Below are positions 8,913-17,594 of a DNA stretch of 64,000 nt, piece after piece. Origin of the DNA: Maribacter sp. (GTDB lineage: Bacteria > Bacteroidota > Bacteroidia > Flavobacteriales > Flavobacteriaceae); contig JAHENB010000063.1 of NCBI GenBank assembly GCA_024643345.1, forward strand, positions 137,013-201,012, in the 5' to 3' direction. The notes beneath the pieces are model-generated. The model had not been told where the DNA came from. It saw nothing but the letters and a program-made list of their open reading frames with translations, and ran no database searches. Position 1 is the stretch's first letter. The number at the start of each line of letters is the position of its first letter. The position numbers and the translations under genes were made by a program.

Positions 8913-10178
8913 ATGAAAAAAAGAGCATTTTTAAAACGCCTTGGGCAGACCGCCTTCATAGCCCCTTTCATTCCTTATGCCATTGGAGCACCACTTAAAA
9001 ATAGGGCTGAAAGCTATGAATTCGTTGGTGAAGATGATTTTTGGGAACGCATCAGGCGCGATTATACCTTAAAGCCCGATTACATCAATCTCGAAAATGG
9101 GTATTACAATTTCATTCCCAATCCTACCCTGAACCGTTACCTGGAACATATCAAGTTTATTAACATTGAAGCTTCCCATTATATGCGAACGGTACAATGG
9201 GATAATAAAAAAAGGATTGCGGCTCGATTGGCAAAATTGGTAGGGTGTACGCCCGAAGAATTGATCATTACAAGAAATACTACGGAGTCACTTGATATGA
9301 TCATCGGGGGCTATCCTTGGAAAGCGGGAGATGAGGCGATCATGGCAGAGCAAGACTATGGTTCGATGCTCGATCACTTTGAACAAGTGGCTTTGCGTTA
9401 CGGGGTAGTGAATAAAGTGGTATCGGTACCGAACCATCCAACCTCCGACGATGAAATCGTGTCTCTTTATGAATCACAGATCACAGCACAGACCAAACTG
9501 CTCATGGTGTGCCATATGGTCAATATTACGGGGCAAATCCTACCCATTCGCAAGATTTGTGACATGGCGCATCGCCATGGTGTTGAAGTGATGGTTGACG
9601 GGGCACACTGCGTCGGACATATCGAGGTCGATATCGCCGAACTTCATTGCGATTATTATGGTTCGAGCCTTCACAAATGGTTAAGTACGCCTTTAGGGGT
9701 AGGCATGCTCTATGTTTCCAAGAATAGGATTTCCAAAATATGGCCTTTGCTGGCAGACCATGTCGTAGAACCGAACAATATTCTGCGGTTGAACCATACG
9801 GGGACACACCCGGTACATTCAGACCTGGCCATTGACGATGCCATCGATTATTTGGAAGTGTTGGGGATGGGGCGCAAGGAACAAAGACTTCGCTATCTGC
9901 AGCGTTACTGGAGCGATCGTTTACGTGATATAGAACATGTTGTTATCAACACCCCGGTGGAAGAACACCGGAGCTGCGGTATCGCCAATGTTGGCATAAC
10001 ACATCTAATGCCTGCCGATTTAGCCAAATCGTTACTGGAGGAATTTCAAGTGTTCACCGTAGCAATAGATTATGCCAATGTTAAGGGCTGTAGAATTACC
10101 CCTAACGTATATACGACCACCATGGAATTAGATCATTTTGTCAATGCCATAAAGACACTTGCCGGCAGGGAAGGATAA
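8913..10178 (+). CDS. Class V aminotransferase-fold PLP enzyme, probably exported
   Basis: A 421-residue fold-type I PLP protein related to isopenicillin-N epimerase and cysteine-desulfurase-like enzymes. Motifs are TRNTTESLDMII (phosphate and cofactor binding), MVDGAHCVGHIEVD (Asp pairing with the pyridine nitrogen) and SSLHKWLSTPLGVG with the PLP lysine at about residue 255. The N-terminus MKKRAFLKRLGQTAFIAPFI has basic residues, then a hydrophobic stretch. It resembles a degenerate Tat or twin-basic leader found on Bacteroidota members of this family, but a canonical RR motif is absent. Substrate is unknown. The next gene, tonB-like, follows after 97 bases that contain two hairpins. Confidence 0.85.
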   Translation: MKKRAFLKRLGQTAFIAPFIPYAIGAPLKNRAESYEFVGEDDFWERIRRDYTLKPDYINLENGYYNFIPNPTLNRYLEHIKFINIEASHYMRTVQWDNKKRIAARLAKLVGCTPEELIITRNTTESLDMIIGGYPWKAGDEAIMAEQDYGSMLDHFEQVALRYGVVNKVVSVPNHPTSDDEIVSLYESQITAQTKLLMVCHMVNITGQILPIRKICDMAHRHGVEVMVDGAHCVGHIEVDIAELHCDYYGSSLHKWLSTPLGVGMLYVSKNRISKIWPLLADHVVEPNNILRLNHTGTHPVHSDLAIDDAIDYLEVLGMGRKEQRLRYLQRYWSDRLRDIEHVVINTPVEEHRSCGIANVGITHLMPADLAKSLLEEFQVFTVAIDYANVKGCRITPNVYTTTMELDHFVNAIKTLAGREG

Positions 10179-10223
10179 CCTTCTGATCAAATATTTTATG
10201 TACTATAAAACCTGACAAAAGTC

Positions 10224-10272
10224 ATACTTTATTAAGTATAACCTGCTTAATTTCAAGGATATAAAAGCAGGT
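10224..10272 (+). promoter_or_regulatory. Two consecutive hairpins just upstream of the tonB-like gene
   Basis: The first inverted repeat is ATACTT-TATT-AAGTAT (10224-10239). The second has perfect 8-base arms ACCTGCTT (10241-10248) and AAGCAGGT (10265-10272), with a 16-base loop, ending three bases before the ATG. The second arm includes the only AGG-like ribosome-binding stretch, so folding would hide the start region. No T-run follows, so it does not look like a terminator. Function is inference. Confidence 0.5.
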
Positions 10273-10275
10273 ATC

Positions 10276-10998
10276 ATGAGGGCAAAAAAGAATCCAAAAG
10301 CAGATTTGAACCGAGACAGTGGCCTTTTCTTTGTAATTGGCCTCACCATAGTGCTTTTCACCACTTGGATGGTGCTGGAACACAAGACCTATGATACGGA
10401 AGAACAGATCGTTCAGATGACGAATGTCTCCGATGATTTAAATGAGGATGTTCCCATTACCGAAAAAATAAATACCCCCCCACCGCCCCCCCCACCATCC
10501 GCACCTGAAATAATAGAGGTAGTGGAAGATGCGGCGGAAATAGAGGAGACCATCATAGAAAGCACCGAAATCAATCAAGAAACGGTAATTGACGCGATTA
10601 TGGAAGTTGGTGATGTGGCCGTGGAAGAAGTGGAGGAGGATATTACGGTACCTTTTGCCATCATCGAAAATGCACCTATTTTCCCTGGTTGTGAAAATGT
10701 TCAGGGCAATGAAGAACGCAAAGCTTGTTTCCAGGAGAAAGTGCAAAAACATGTTATAAAAGAATTTAACTATCCACAGATAGCCGTGGAACTGGGCATA
10801 GAGGGGAAGGTATATGTGCAATTTGTAATCGATGCGCAAGGCAAGATCACCGATATCAGAACAAGGGGTCCCGATAAAGGGCTGGAAAAGGAGGCGGCCC
10901 GAATAATTGCTGCCCTGCCACAAATGAAACCAGGAATGCAACGTGGCAGGCCGGTTAGGGTCCCTTATAGTATTCCGGTCAATTTCAAATTACTTTGA
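10276..10998 (+). CDS. TonB family energy transducer
   Basis: A 240-residue protein that would carry proton-motive energy from ExbBD to outer-membrane TonB-dependent transporters. It has a cytoplasmic basic N-terminus, one membrane segment (about residues 18-35, FFVIGLTIVLFTTWMVL) and a periplasmic linker with a run of seven prolines followed by an acidic Glu/Ile-rich stretch. It ends with a TonB C-terminal domain from about residue 155 (YPQIAVELGIEGKVYVQFVIDAQGKI to VPYSIPVNFKLL). The segment APIFPGCENVQGNEERKACFQEKVQ before the domain is typical of Bacteroidota TonB proteins. Which transporter it serves is unknown; a SusC protein is encoded 20 kb away. It converges on the metallophosphoesterase gene with a seven-base gap. 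Confidence 0.93.
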   Translation: MRAKKNPKADLNRDSGLFFVIGLTIVLFTTWMVLEHKTYDTEEQIVQMTNVSDDLNEDVPITEKINTPPPPPPPSAPEIIEVVEDAAEIEETIIESTEINQETVIDAIMEVGDVAVEEVEEDITVPFAIIENAPIFPGCENVQGNEERKACFQEKVQKHVIKEFNYPQIAVELGIEGKVYVQFVIDAQGKITDIRTRGPDKGLEKEAARIIAALPQMKPGMQRGRPVRVPYSIPVNFKLL

Positions 10999-11005
10999 AA
11001 ATTAT

Positions 11006-11908
11006 CTAGTTCCCCGTTTTTTGATAGTGATGTAAGTGCTCAGGTCCCTGTAAAATCGATCGAATGACCTGCAAAGTACCGTCATCCCTGGTCTCGATCT
11101 GCCACTTGATAAGCGTAATATGCCCTTGTTCTATCTCGATGCCCGTAATACTTCTGGGATGTACGCAGCTACCGTCATTGAATAGGGGGATGTCTCCTGG
11201 CTCCGGAAATCGTGGGCGGTGGGTATGACCTACAATGGTGACCATTAGTTTGTTTTCAAGTACCCACCTTTTGATACGACGTTCTACCTTAATGAGCTCC
11301 TTGTAGTTTTTGGCCGGACTTGTGGGATCGGCGATACCCCATACCTGAAGGGGTTTCCAAAGTACCCTGACCAAAAAGCGGCCCCATCTCCAAAAAGTAT
11401 AGTTCCACCAATCGGCCTGATGGCCGTGGGTTAGGAACAGTTCCTGTTCGGTTACCGTATGCTTCAATACCAAACCTTCGTGATAGACGATGTCGTCGAA
11501 TAGCTCTTTGTCACAACCCTCGATCTTGTCGAAATAAGTAGACAGATGTTTTTTAACGTAGGTGGGGTCCTTGTAAACCATATCGTGGTTGCCCCAAATC
11601 ATATGTAAGCGTTTGTCCAAATGAAATTCCCGCATCAGATTGTACACATTTTTGTGCGCCTCGAAGATGGGTTCAAAAGACAGATTTTCCCAAAGCTCAT
11701 CGCCATCGCCCACTTCACAATACTGGAAACCATTTTTATAATAATGTCTCAAAGCATGAAAGTAGATATTGCGATTGTTTGCGAAGTCGTCGGCAAAACT
11801 ATTGTCGCCCCTATGGCAATCGCTAAAAAGGATAAATTTGGAATGGTCATCAAAAGGAATGATTTTGGCATTTCGATACGCTCGGGTCAGCCTAAAATTG
11901 GAGGACAT
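11006..11908 (-). CDS. Metallophosphoesterase (calcineurin-like)
   Basis: A 300-residue cytoplasmic calcineurin-type phosphoesterase. Metal-binding motifs in order are FSDCHRGDNSFADDF (DxH-like), VGDGDELWEN (GDxxE), MIWGNHDMVYKD (GNHD), LTHGHQADWWNYTFWR and IVGHTHRPRFPEPGDI (GHTH), followed by FNDGSCVHPRSITGIEI. The architecture is related to UDP-2,3-diacylglucosamine hydrolase-like enzymes but differs in detail, so the substrate is left open. A TATTTTTG promoter element lies 23 bases upstream of the start. Confidence 0.88.
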   Translation of the reverse strand: MSSNFRLTRAYRNAKIIPFDDHSKFILFSDCHRGDNSFADDFANNRNIYFHALRHYYKNGFQYCEVGDGDELWENLSFEPIFEAHKNVYNLMREFHLDKRLHMIWGNHDMVYKDPTYVKKHLSTYFDKIEGCDKELFDDIVYHEGLVLKHTVTEQELFLTHGHQADWWNYTFWRWGRFLVRVLWKPLQVWGIADPTSPAKNYKELIKVERRIKRWVLENKLMVTIVGHTHRPRFPEPGDIPLFNDGSCVHPRSITGIEIEQGHITLIKWQIETRDDGTLQVIRSILQGPEHLHHYQKTGN

Positions 11909-11931
11909 ATTTCAAATTTTTGTAAATTTCC

Positions 11932-11939
11932 CAAAAATA
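11932..11939 (-). promoter_or_regulatory. Promoter -7 element for the metallophosphoesterase gene
   Basis: Minus-strand TATTTTTG, an exact TAnnTTTG match, 23 bases before the ATG at 11908. No TTG at the right spacing is visible in the A/T-rich sequence upstream. Confidence 0.4.
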
Positions 11940-11990
11940 GTTCAACTACTTCAAAATGGCCTTAACATAAATAGACCTTTGAAATAAAAG

Positions 11991-12845
11991 CTATTTTAAC
12001 TTATACCGGTACAGATTTCTCCCGGTTCCCCTTTTCTCTTCATCGGAAATGAGCAACACCGAATCATTCAAAAAACTGAGTGCCTCGAGTTGGGTGTTGA
12101 CCTTGAGGTCGATAGTTTCCATATTGCCTTTTGAGAAATCGTCTCCCTGAAAATCGCTAAAAACCCAAAGTTTTCCATTGCCCAACAAAACCACCTTTTT
12201 GGCATCTGACGAGATTGTGGCACCAGTGACCTTGCAGCTTTTTTCCTTATTACAGGTTTTAAATTCACCAATGAATTCGGCTATAAACTGGCCTTTATGG
12301 GCTGGGATTTTAAAAATCATGGCCTTTCCGTCAAATCGTTCCGATCTGTTCTTAGTAATGAGGAAAAGATGTTCATTTTTATAAAACAGGGCCTCGACAT
12401 CAAATCGTGTCGATTCGTTTGGGGCCATACCCGGGATAACGGTAGGATACTGGAAAATTATTTTTTCTGCATCAATTTTATCCCCTGGTTCAATTTCAGG
12501 ATTGGGAACCTTGTAAATGACCATATTTTTACGTTTCCCATTGTTATTCCCAAAGTCACCAATATAGACATTGTTTTGTCCGTCTTTGGTAAGGTCTTCC
12601 CAATCTATGTTTTTCACGCCCTTTACCTCTAAATCTCGGGTTATTTTGCCCTGAAAGTTTGTTTGAAAGAGTTTATTGGCATTACCGCTATCTTCGATAA
12701 ACCAGACGGTCGAGTCTTGTACATGAACCATCCCGGAATTTTCATCAAGTTTTTTGGGAAGCTTTGCCACGAAGGTGAGTTGGCCATAATTGGAACATTC
12801 GGTCAACAGGGAAAACACTATAAAAAGGATAGGGTACTTCCCCAT
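11991..12845 (-). CDS. Secreted protein with propeller-like repeats, function unknown
   Basis: I cannot name this 284-residue protein. It begins with a signal sequence (MGKYPILFIVFSLLTECSNYGQ, possibly cleaved before QLTF). It then shows recurring strand-turn units typical of six-bladed beta-propellers: ENSGMVHVQDSTVWFIEDSGNAN, DWEDLTKDGQNNVYIGDFGNN, EALFYKNEHLFLITKNRS, ISSDAKKVVLLGNGKLWVFS and LEALSFLNDSVLLISDEEKRGTGRNLYRYKL. Such folds often bind or hydrolyse small ligands. Its ATG abuts the stop codon of the haloperoxidase-like gene (TAA then ATG with no gap), so the two are probably co-translated and may work together in the periplasm. Confidence 0.75.
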   Translation of the reverse strand: MGKYPILFIVFSLLTECSNYGQLTFVAKLPKKLDENSGMVHVQDSTVWFIEDSGNANKLFQTNFQGKITRDLEVKGVKNIDWEDLTKDGQNNVYIGDFGNNNGKRKNMVIYKVPNPEIEPGDKIDAEKIIFQYPTVIPGMAPNESTRFDVEALFYKNEHLFLITKNRSERFDGKAMIFKIPAHKGQFIAEFIGEFKTCNKEKSCKVTGATISSDAKKVVLLGNGKLWVFSDFQGDDFSKGNMETIDLKVNTQLEALSFLNDSVLLISDEEKRGTGRNLYRYKLK

Positions 12846-14204
12846 TTAATCCGTTTTGGCGGCCATGTCCTTGCTTTTGGTCATCCTAAGCTTGTCTACC
12901 ACGTATTGGCCCAAGTCCCGGCCTTGCTTTACGCCGATTTCCACCGCGGCCCTATAATGGATGCCTCCATACATGCGGCTAATGGCGGCTTCATCGGCGG
13001 CTTGGCGAAAAGAATTGAAATGTCTTACCGGAATACCATAAGGCAGTTCAGTGTCGTCGTCAAAGGTAAAGTCCTCACCAAAAATATCGGTCAAAGCAGT
13101 TGAAGCGGCCCCAGAAACCACACTATGGCCACTGGTATATTCGGGAAAGGGCGGGGTTTGTAAAACCGGTTTCCAATCTTCATCGATATGTTGATTGATC
13201 AGTGTTTCTGGCCTAATCAAATTACTACGGTACTTTTCGTCCCAGCAGCTGATAAAGGCATCGGCGATGGCCATAGACGTTTTGGTGTATGCATAAACGG
13301 TTTTGTCAAAATCACTGTTTGTCTTACGGGCGGCTATTTTTGTAATACCGATCCAGTGGGCGCCAGGTGTAATTTTTTTGGTCGCGAACATCAGATGGCC
13401 GCGCGTTACCGAAACATAAGGATTACAATCCCAAAACTGGGCAATTTGAATCTCCTCTGAGGCGTCCCCTTCCACTTCAATTTTTTTGCTGATGTCATAT
13501 ACCTCTTTCAGTTCCTTATAAAATGACGATCCTTCCTTCATCGAATAGACCGGGGGCGGTACGGGCTTGAATTGCTGGGCAGAATCGATCACGAAGGGCC
13601 TAATCTTGCTCCAATGGGGCTCTATGCCATCCATATAGGCGGGCGGAGTGGGCTGCCATCGCGTTTCATCATCGGTATCCACCGTGAATTTTGGCATGGT
13701 GCGGGTTTGGGCATAATTATCCTTTGCCATCCAAGCGGCGATATGGTCTGCCACTTTTAGGCCATAGTCTCTTGAAGTATGAAACAATTCAGGATTTTGT
13801 CCTTCCCATTTTGTGTAGAGACTATCCCTTAACATTTCCATTTTCTTTTCCGAGAAGATGAGCCTTTTGCTTAATTCCATATGCGCGACGAGAGCCGCCA
13901 ATTGATAATTTATATTTTCACTTGTAGGTTTTGGTATTGCGGTTAGATCGGTTGCCTGCCCAGCCAATGAAAGATATTGGTCGTCTTGTAATGCTATGAT
14001 CTCATAGGCCGCGATATTTGGGTAGGCGAAGATACGGCTGGCCACTGGAGGAGAAAAAATATCGTGTATCATTATTTCGGTGACCTTGTCTACCGAAGCG
14101 TGCAGTTCTTCAGGGGTCACCACAATTGGTTCATTTTTCTTTTCTTCGGCGCAAGAAATAAACAGCACTATAGCACACAATATTCCCAATTTCTTCTTCA
14201 TCAT
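12846..14204 (-). CDS. Vanadium-dependent haloperoxidase-like lipoprotein (PAP2 superfamily)
   Basis: A 452-residue exported lipoprotein (lipobox before Cys18, LFISCAEEKK) of the vanadium haloperoxidase / PAP2 phosphatase superfamily. The three oxyanion-binding motifs are present: KYRSNLIRP (KxxxxxxRP), FPEYTSGHSVVSGAAS (PSGH-like, with Tyr-Thr before SGH) and SRMYGGIHYRAAVEIG (SRxxxxxH). The Asp four residues after that His is replaced by Ala, as in many bacterial relatives, so halide oxidation versus phosphatase activity is undecided. Vanadium iodo- and bromoperoxidases of this superfamily are known from alga-associated flavobacteria. Two ATGs are adjacent (14204 and 14201). A full promoter lies upstream, and a secreted propeller-like protein is encoded directly after it. 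Confidence 0.85.
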   Translation of the reverse strand: MMKKKLGILCAIVLFISCAEEKKNEPIVVTPEELHASVDKVTEIMIHDIFSPPVASRIFAYPNIAAYEIIALQDDQYLSLAGQATDLTAIPKPTSENINYQLAALVAHMELSKRLIFSEKKMEMLRDSLYTKWEGQNPELFHTSRDYGLKVADHIAAWMAKDNYAQTRTMPKFTVDTDDETRWQPTPPAYMDGIEPHWSKIRPFVIDSAQQFKPVPPPVYSMKEGSSFYKELKEVYDISKKIEVEGDASEEIQIAQFWDCNPYVSVTRGHLMFATKKITPGAHWIGITKIAARKTNSDFDKTVYAYTKTSMAIADAFISCWDEKYRSNLIRPETLINQHIDEDWKPVLQTPPFPEYTSGHSVVSGAASTALTDIFGEDFTFDDDTELPYGIPVRHFNSFRQAADEAAISRMYGGIHYRAAVEIGVKQGRDLGQYVVDKLRMTKSKDMAAKTD

Positions 14205-14270
14205 ACTTCAATAGATCGTGCCGGATCCTTGTAATTTGTTCAAATCCATAATGGCACAGGTTCAGTAATG

Positions 14271-14300
14271 CAAAACTACATTATTTTTAATGGTTGTCAA
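14271..14300 (-). promoter_or_regulatory. Promoter for the haloperoxidase-like operon
   Basis: Minus strand: TTG (14298-14300, within TTGACA), a 19-base spacer, then TAGTTTTG (14271-14278). This matches both elements and the 17-23 base spacing of the Flavobacterium consensus. The element lies about 67 bases upstream of the ATG. The rest of the gap to the symporter gene holds nothing else I recognise. Confidence 0.7.
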
Positions 14301-14489
14301 TGCCAGTGGAGGAAAAGGAAATGTTAAACAGGCGCCGCCCTTTTTTGCCGAACAAAAGAAGGAAGTTTCATAAATGACTTCCATTGCGGTTGGGCATGAT
14401 TCTGGAACCGCCAAGAATGTTCTCGGTTTTCGCCAATTTTAGCAAATAAACCAATATATTAGGGGAGACTAATCAAACCAAATTATCAA

Positions 14490-16142
14490 ATGCTTGGAAT
14501 CTTCTCTTTCGTGGGCTTTACCCTTCTTGTGGCCGTTATCTCGTATTATGCAACCCGTAAAACAGATGAAAATTCTTCCGATGGCTATTTCTTGGGGGGC
14601 CGGAGCCTTACCGCCGGTGTCATTGCTGGATCTTTGTTGTTGACCAATCTCTCCACCGAACAGATCGTCGGGCTCAATGGGAGTGCCTATACCGATGGCT
14701 TATCGGTCATGGCATGGGAGACCTTGGCGGCCATAGCTATGGTGGTTACCGCCATATTCCTGTTGCCCCGATATTTAAAGGGCGGTTTAACGACCATTCC
14801 CCAATTTTTGGCAAAAAGGTTCGATATAACAACTAAGACCATCACCTCGGGATTGTTCTTGACGGGTTATGTAGTGGTGCTTTTGCCCGTCATACTCTAC
14901 TCGGGATCGGTAGCAATCAGTGGTATGTTCAACGTTCCCGAACTTTTGGGCGTTTCCAATTCCACCGCGTTGGTCATATGTATTTGGGGTATTGGAATTA
15001 TAGGTTCTATTTACGCTATTTTTGGAGGTTTGAAAGCGGTCGCGGTTTCAGACAGTATCAACGCCATAGGGCTCATCATTGGCGGTATTTTGATTCCTAT
15101 ATTCGGGCTGATGGCCATTGGGGATGGCAGTATTTTTGGCGGATTGGAAACCTTGATATCAGCGAATCCCGAAAGGTTCGACTCCACAGGAAACGCAGGC
15201 CAGGAGGTGCCTTTTTCTACCATTTTTACCGGGATGATGTTGGTACAGCTTTTCTACTGGGGGACGAACCAACAGATCATTCAAAGGGCCTTGGGGGCCA
15301 AAAACTTGGCCGAGGGTCAAAAAGGCTTGCTGCTGGCTTCTTGTTTAAAGATTCTGGGGCCGCTGATTTTGGTTTTGCCGGGAATGATCGCATATCATTA
15401 TTTTGATGGCGGATTGGCTTCCAGTGATCTGGCATACCCTGAATTGGTTCGTGCCGTATTGCCAAAGCCGTTGGTGGGGTTTTTCGCAGCTGTTCTCTTT
15501 GGAGCCATATTGAGTTCGTTCAATAGTGTCCTCAATAGCTCGGTTACATTGTTCGGGATAGACATTTACAAGCAGCATATCAACAAGGAAGCATCGGAAC
15601 GGACCGTGGTTAAATACGGTAAAATATTCGGAACTTGTCTGGCACTTGCGGCTATGTTCATAGCGCCATTGATTGCCAATGCCGGAAGTTTGTTCAATTA
15701 TTTACAGGAAATAAATGGCATTTACAGTATTCCGATTTTTACCATTATTGTGGTCGGTTACATGACCAAAAGAGTGCCTGCCATTGCGGCCAAAATTGGT
15801 ATTTTGTTGGGGTCTGCATTATATATCATCAGTCAGTTTTTGATGAAGCCCTATTTTGAGAACGCCGTACTGGAAGACGCGAAAGCATCGGGGATTATAG
15901 ATCCCGCCGCATTGAAATTATTGGAATCAGAGGCATATCCCCATTATTTGCATGTCATGGCCATTTTGTTCCTATCGAACATCATCATTATGCTTATTAT
16001 TGGAAAAATATGGCCCAGAAAAGAAGCCTTTGAACTTGAATATACCAAACAGGTTTCAATCGAGCCCTTTAAATATGTGAAACAAGTTGGCATGGGCGTG
16101 GTGTTGGTCGTGGTCGGGATTTACATTTATTTTGCCCAATAA
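14490..16142 (+). CDS. Sodium/solute symporter (SSS family), probably sugar transporter
   Basis: A 550-residue inner-membrane sodium:solute symporter with about 14 hydrophobic segments. Typical signatures are DGYFLGGRSLTAGVIAGSLLLTNLSTEQIVGLNGSAY near the N-terminus, GLKAVAVSDSINAIGLIIGG (residues about 173-192) and LVGFFAAVLFGAILSSFNSVLNSSVTLF in the central part. The closest general type is the SGLT-like sugar branch. It faces xylA and xylB tail to tail across a shared strong terminator. Co-location suggests it imports xylose or a related sugar, but substrate cannot be read from sequence. No exact -7 promoter element is visible upstream. Confidence 0.88.
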   Translation: MLGIFSFVGFTLLVAVISYYATRKTDENSSDGYFLGGRSLTAGVIAGSLLLTNLSTEQIVGLNGSAYTDGLSVMAWETLAAIAMVVTAIFLLPRYLKGGLTTIPQFLAKRFDITTKTITSGLFLTGYVVVLLPVILYSGSVAISGMFNVPELLGVSNSTALVICIWGIGIIGSIYAIFGGLKAVAVSDSINAIGLIIGGILIPIFGLMAIGDGSIFGGLETLISANPERFDSTGNAGQEVPFSTIFTGMMLVQLFYWGTNQQIIQRALGAKNLAEGQKGLLLASCLKILGPLILVLPGMIAYHYFDGGLASSDLAYPELVRAVLPKPLVGFFAAVLFGAILSSFNSVLNSSVTLFGIDIYKQHINKEASERTVVKYGKIFGTCLALAAMFIAPLIANAGSLFNYLQEINGIYSIPIFTIIVVGYMTKRVPAIAAKIGILLGSALYIISQFLMKPYFENAVLEDAKASGIIDPAALKLLESEAYPHYLHVMAILFLSNIIIMLIIGKIWPRKEAFELEYTKQVSIEPFKYVKQVGMGVVLVVVGIYIYFAQ

Positions 16143-16161
16143 GAATTGCGCATCAATTATT

Positions 16162-16197
16162 AAAAAGTCCCCTCAGGAAAACCTTTGGGGACTTTTT
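16162..16197. terminator. Strong bidirectional intrinsic terminator between symporter gene and xylA
   Basis: Perfect 11-base arms AAAAAGTCCCC (16162-16172) and GGGGACTTTTT (16187-16197), with a further AGG/CCT pairing inside the loop. The run of T on each strand after the stem lets it stop transcripts from both the symporter gene (+) and xylA (-). Confidence 0.9.
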
Positions 16198-16261
16198 ATA
16201 TCAGCAAGGGAAATATCCTCAAGTATCGACTGCTTTCTGGCCTGGGGCCATCGTTCTAACT

Positions 16262-17587
16262 TCAAATGTATTGGTTGATGATATTTTCAAACAATTCCTG
16301 TTTGCCGCTCTGAAGATTTAGTTCGCCGTTATCTTTCGCTATTTCGTAAAGATCCTTAAAATTCAGCTTTCCATTTTCAAAATCCTTGCCCTTTCCATCA
16401 TCAAAGGAACCATATCGTTTTTTTCTCAGGTTCTCATAGGGTGATGATGAAATAATCTTATCCGCTACCAGAAGGGCCCTCGCAAAGGTGTCTGCCCCGC
16501 CGATATGCGCATGGAATACGTCATCCATGTCGGTAGAATTCCTTCGGATCTTGGCATCAAAATTAACGCCCCCTCCTTGTAAGCCACCAGCTTTCAAAAA
16601 TACCAACATGGCCTCGGTCACCTCGGTGATGTTGTTGGGGAACTGATCGGTATCCCAACCGTTCTGATAGTCGCCCCTGTTCGCATCGACACTTCCCAGC
16701 ATGCCATGGGCCGCGGCGATGGCAAGTTCGTGTTGCATGGTATGGCTTGCCAGGGTAGCGTGGTTCACCTCAATATTCAATTTAAAGTCGTCCTGTAATC
16801 CGTATTGGTGCAAAAACCCGACCACGGTGGCACAATCAAAATCGTACTGGTGCTTCATGGGCTCCATTGGCTTTGGTTCGATAAAAAAGTTGCCTTTGAA
16901 TCCTTGGCTTCTTGCATAATCCCGGGCCATCCCCAAAAACCTGCCCATGTGGTCTAGTTCCCTTTTCATGTCGGTATTCAGCAATGACATATAACCCTCA
17001 CGCCCGCCCCAAAATACATAATTTTCACCATCGAGGGCCATGGTGGCGTCAAGTGCCAGTTTAATTTGACCGCCCGCCCTGGCCAATACGTTAAAATCGG
17101 GATTGGTCGCCGCCCCGTTCATATACCGTGGATTTGAAAAGCAATTAGCGGTACCCCATAGCAGCTTAACGCCAGATTCGGCCTTTTTGCCTTTGATGTA
17201 GTCTACAATACTTTGTAGTCGTTTTTCAGATTCTGCAAAAGTGGCTCCTTCCTGTATAAGGTCAAAATCATGGAAACAGAAATAATCAAATCCCATTTTC
17301 GTGATGAATTCAAAAGCGGCATCGGCCTTTGCCTTGGCCGCTTCAAGGGCATCTTTGGGCAAGTCCCAAGGGAAATTTTGGGTGCCCGGACCAAAAGGAT
17401 CAGCTCCTTGACCGCAGAAGGTATGCCAATAGGCTATGGCAAATTTAAAATGCTCGCGCATGGTTTTTCCAGCGACCCGCTGTTCTGGGTTGTAGTATTT
17501 GAAAGCCAGCGGATTATCAGATTGCTTACCTTCATATTTGATTTCCCCGATTCCCTTAAAATATTCTTTGTTACCTAAAGTTGCCAT
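16262..17587 (-). CDS. xylA: Xylose isomerase
   Basis: Interconverts D-xylose and D-xylulose in the cytoplasm with two divalent metal ions. The 441-residue protein is the long (class II) type. Landmarks in order are the catalytic-base region YFCFHDFDL, the Lys-containing metal/substrate motif [19 protein letters not shown] and the metal-binding [28 protein letters not shown] precedes them. All key residues are present. It is the second gene of xylB-xylA, seven bases after the xylB stop, and ends near a shared terminator. With xylulokinase it channels xylose into the pentose phosphate pathway. Confidence 0.97.
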   Translation of the reverse strand: MATLGNKEYFKGIGEIKYEGKQSDNPLAFKYYNPEQRVAGKTMREHFKFAIAYWHTFCGQGADPFGPGTQNFPWDLPKDALEAAKAKADAAFEFITKMGFDYFCFHDFDLIQEGATFAESEKRLQSIVDYIKGKKAESGVKLLWGTANCFSNPRYMNGAATNPDFNVLARAGGQIKLALDATMALDGENYVFWGGREGYMSLLNTDMKRELDHMGRFLGMARDYARSQGFKGNFFIEPKPMEPMKHQYDFDCATVVGFLHQYGLQDDFKLNIEVNHATLASHTMQHELAIAAAHGMLGSVDANRGDYQNGWDTDQFPNNITEVTEAMLVFLKAGGLQGGGVNFDAKIRRNSTDMDDVFHAHIGGADTFARALLVADKIISSSPYENLRKKRYGSFDDGKGKDFENGKLNFKDLYEIAKDNGELNLQSGKQELFENIINQYI

Positions 17588-17594
17588 CTCGTTG

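Noticed and set aside
10480-10500. C-rich tract encoding seven prolines in the tonB gene as a repeat of interest
   Set aside because: Proline-rich linkers are normal for TonB proteins that span the periplasm.
14205-14250. Thirteen-codon ORF ending just before the haloperoxidase start (MDLNKLQG...)
   Set aside because: Short, without a run of one amino acid or a downstream hairpin. Probability of chance is high, and no comparison is available to support it as a leader peptide.
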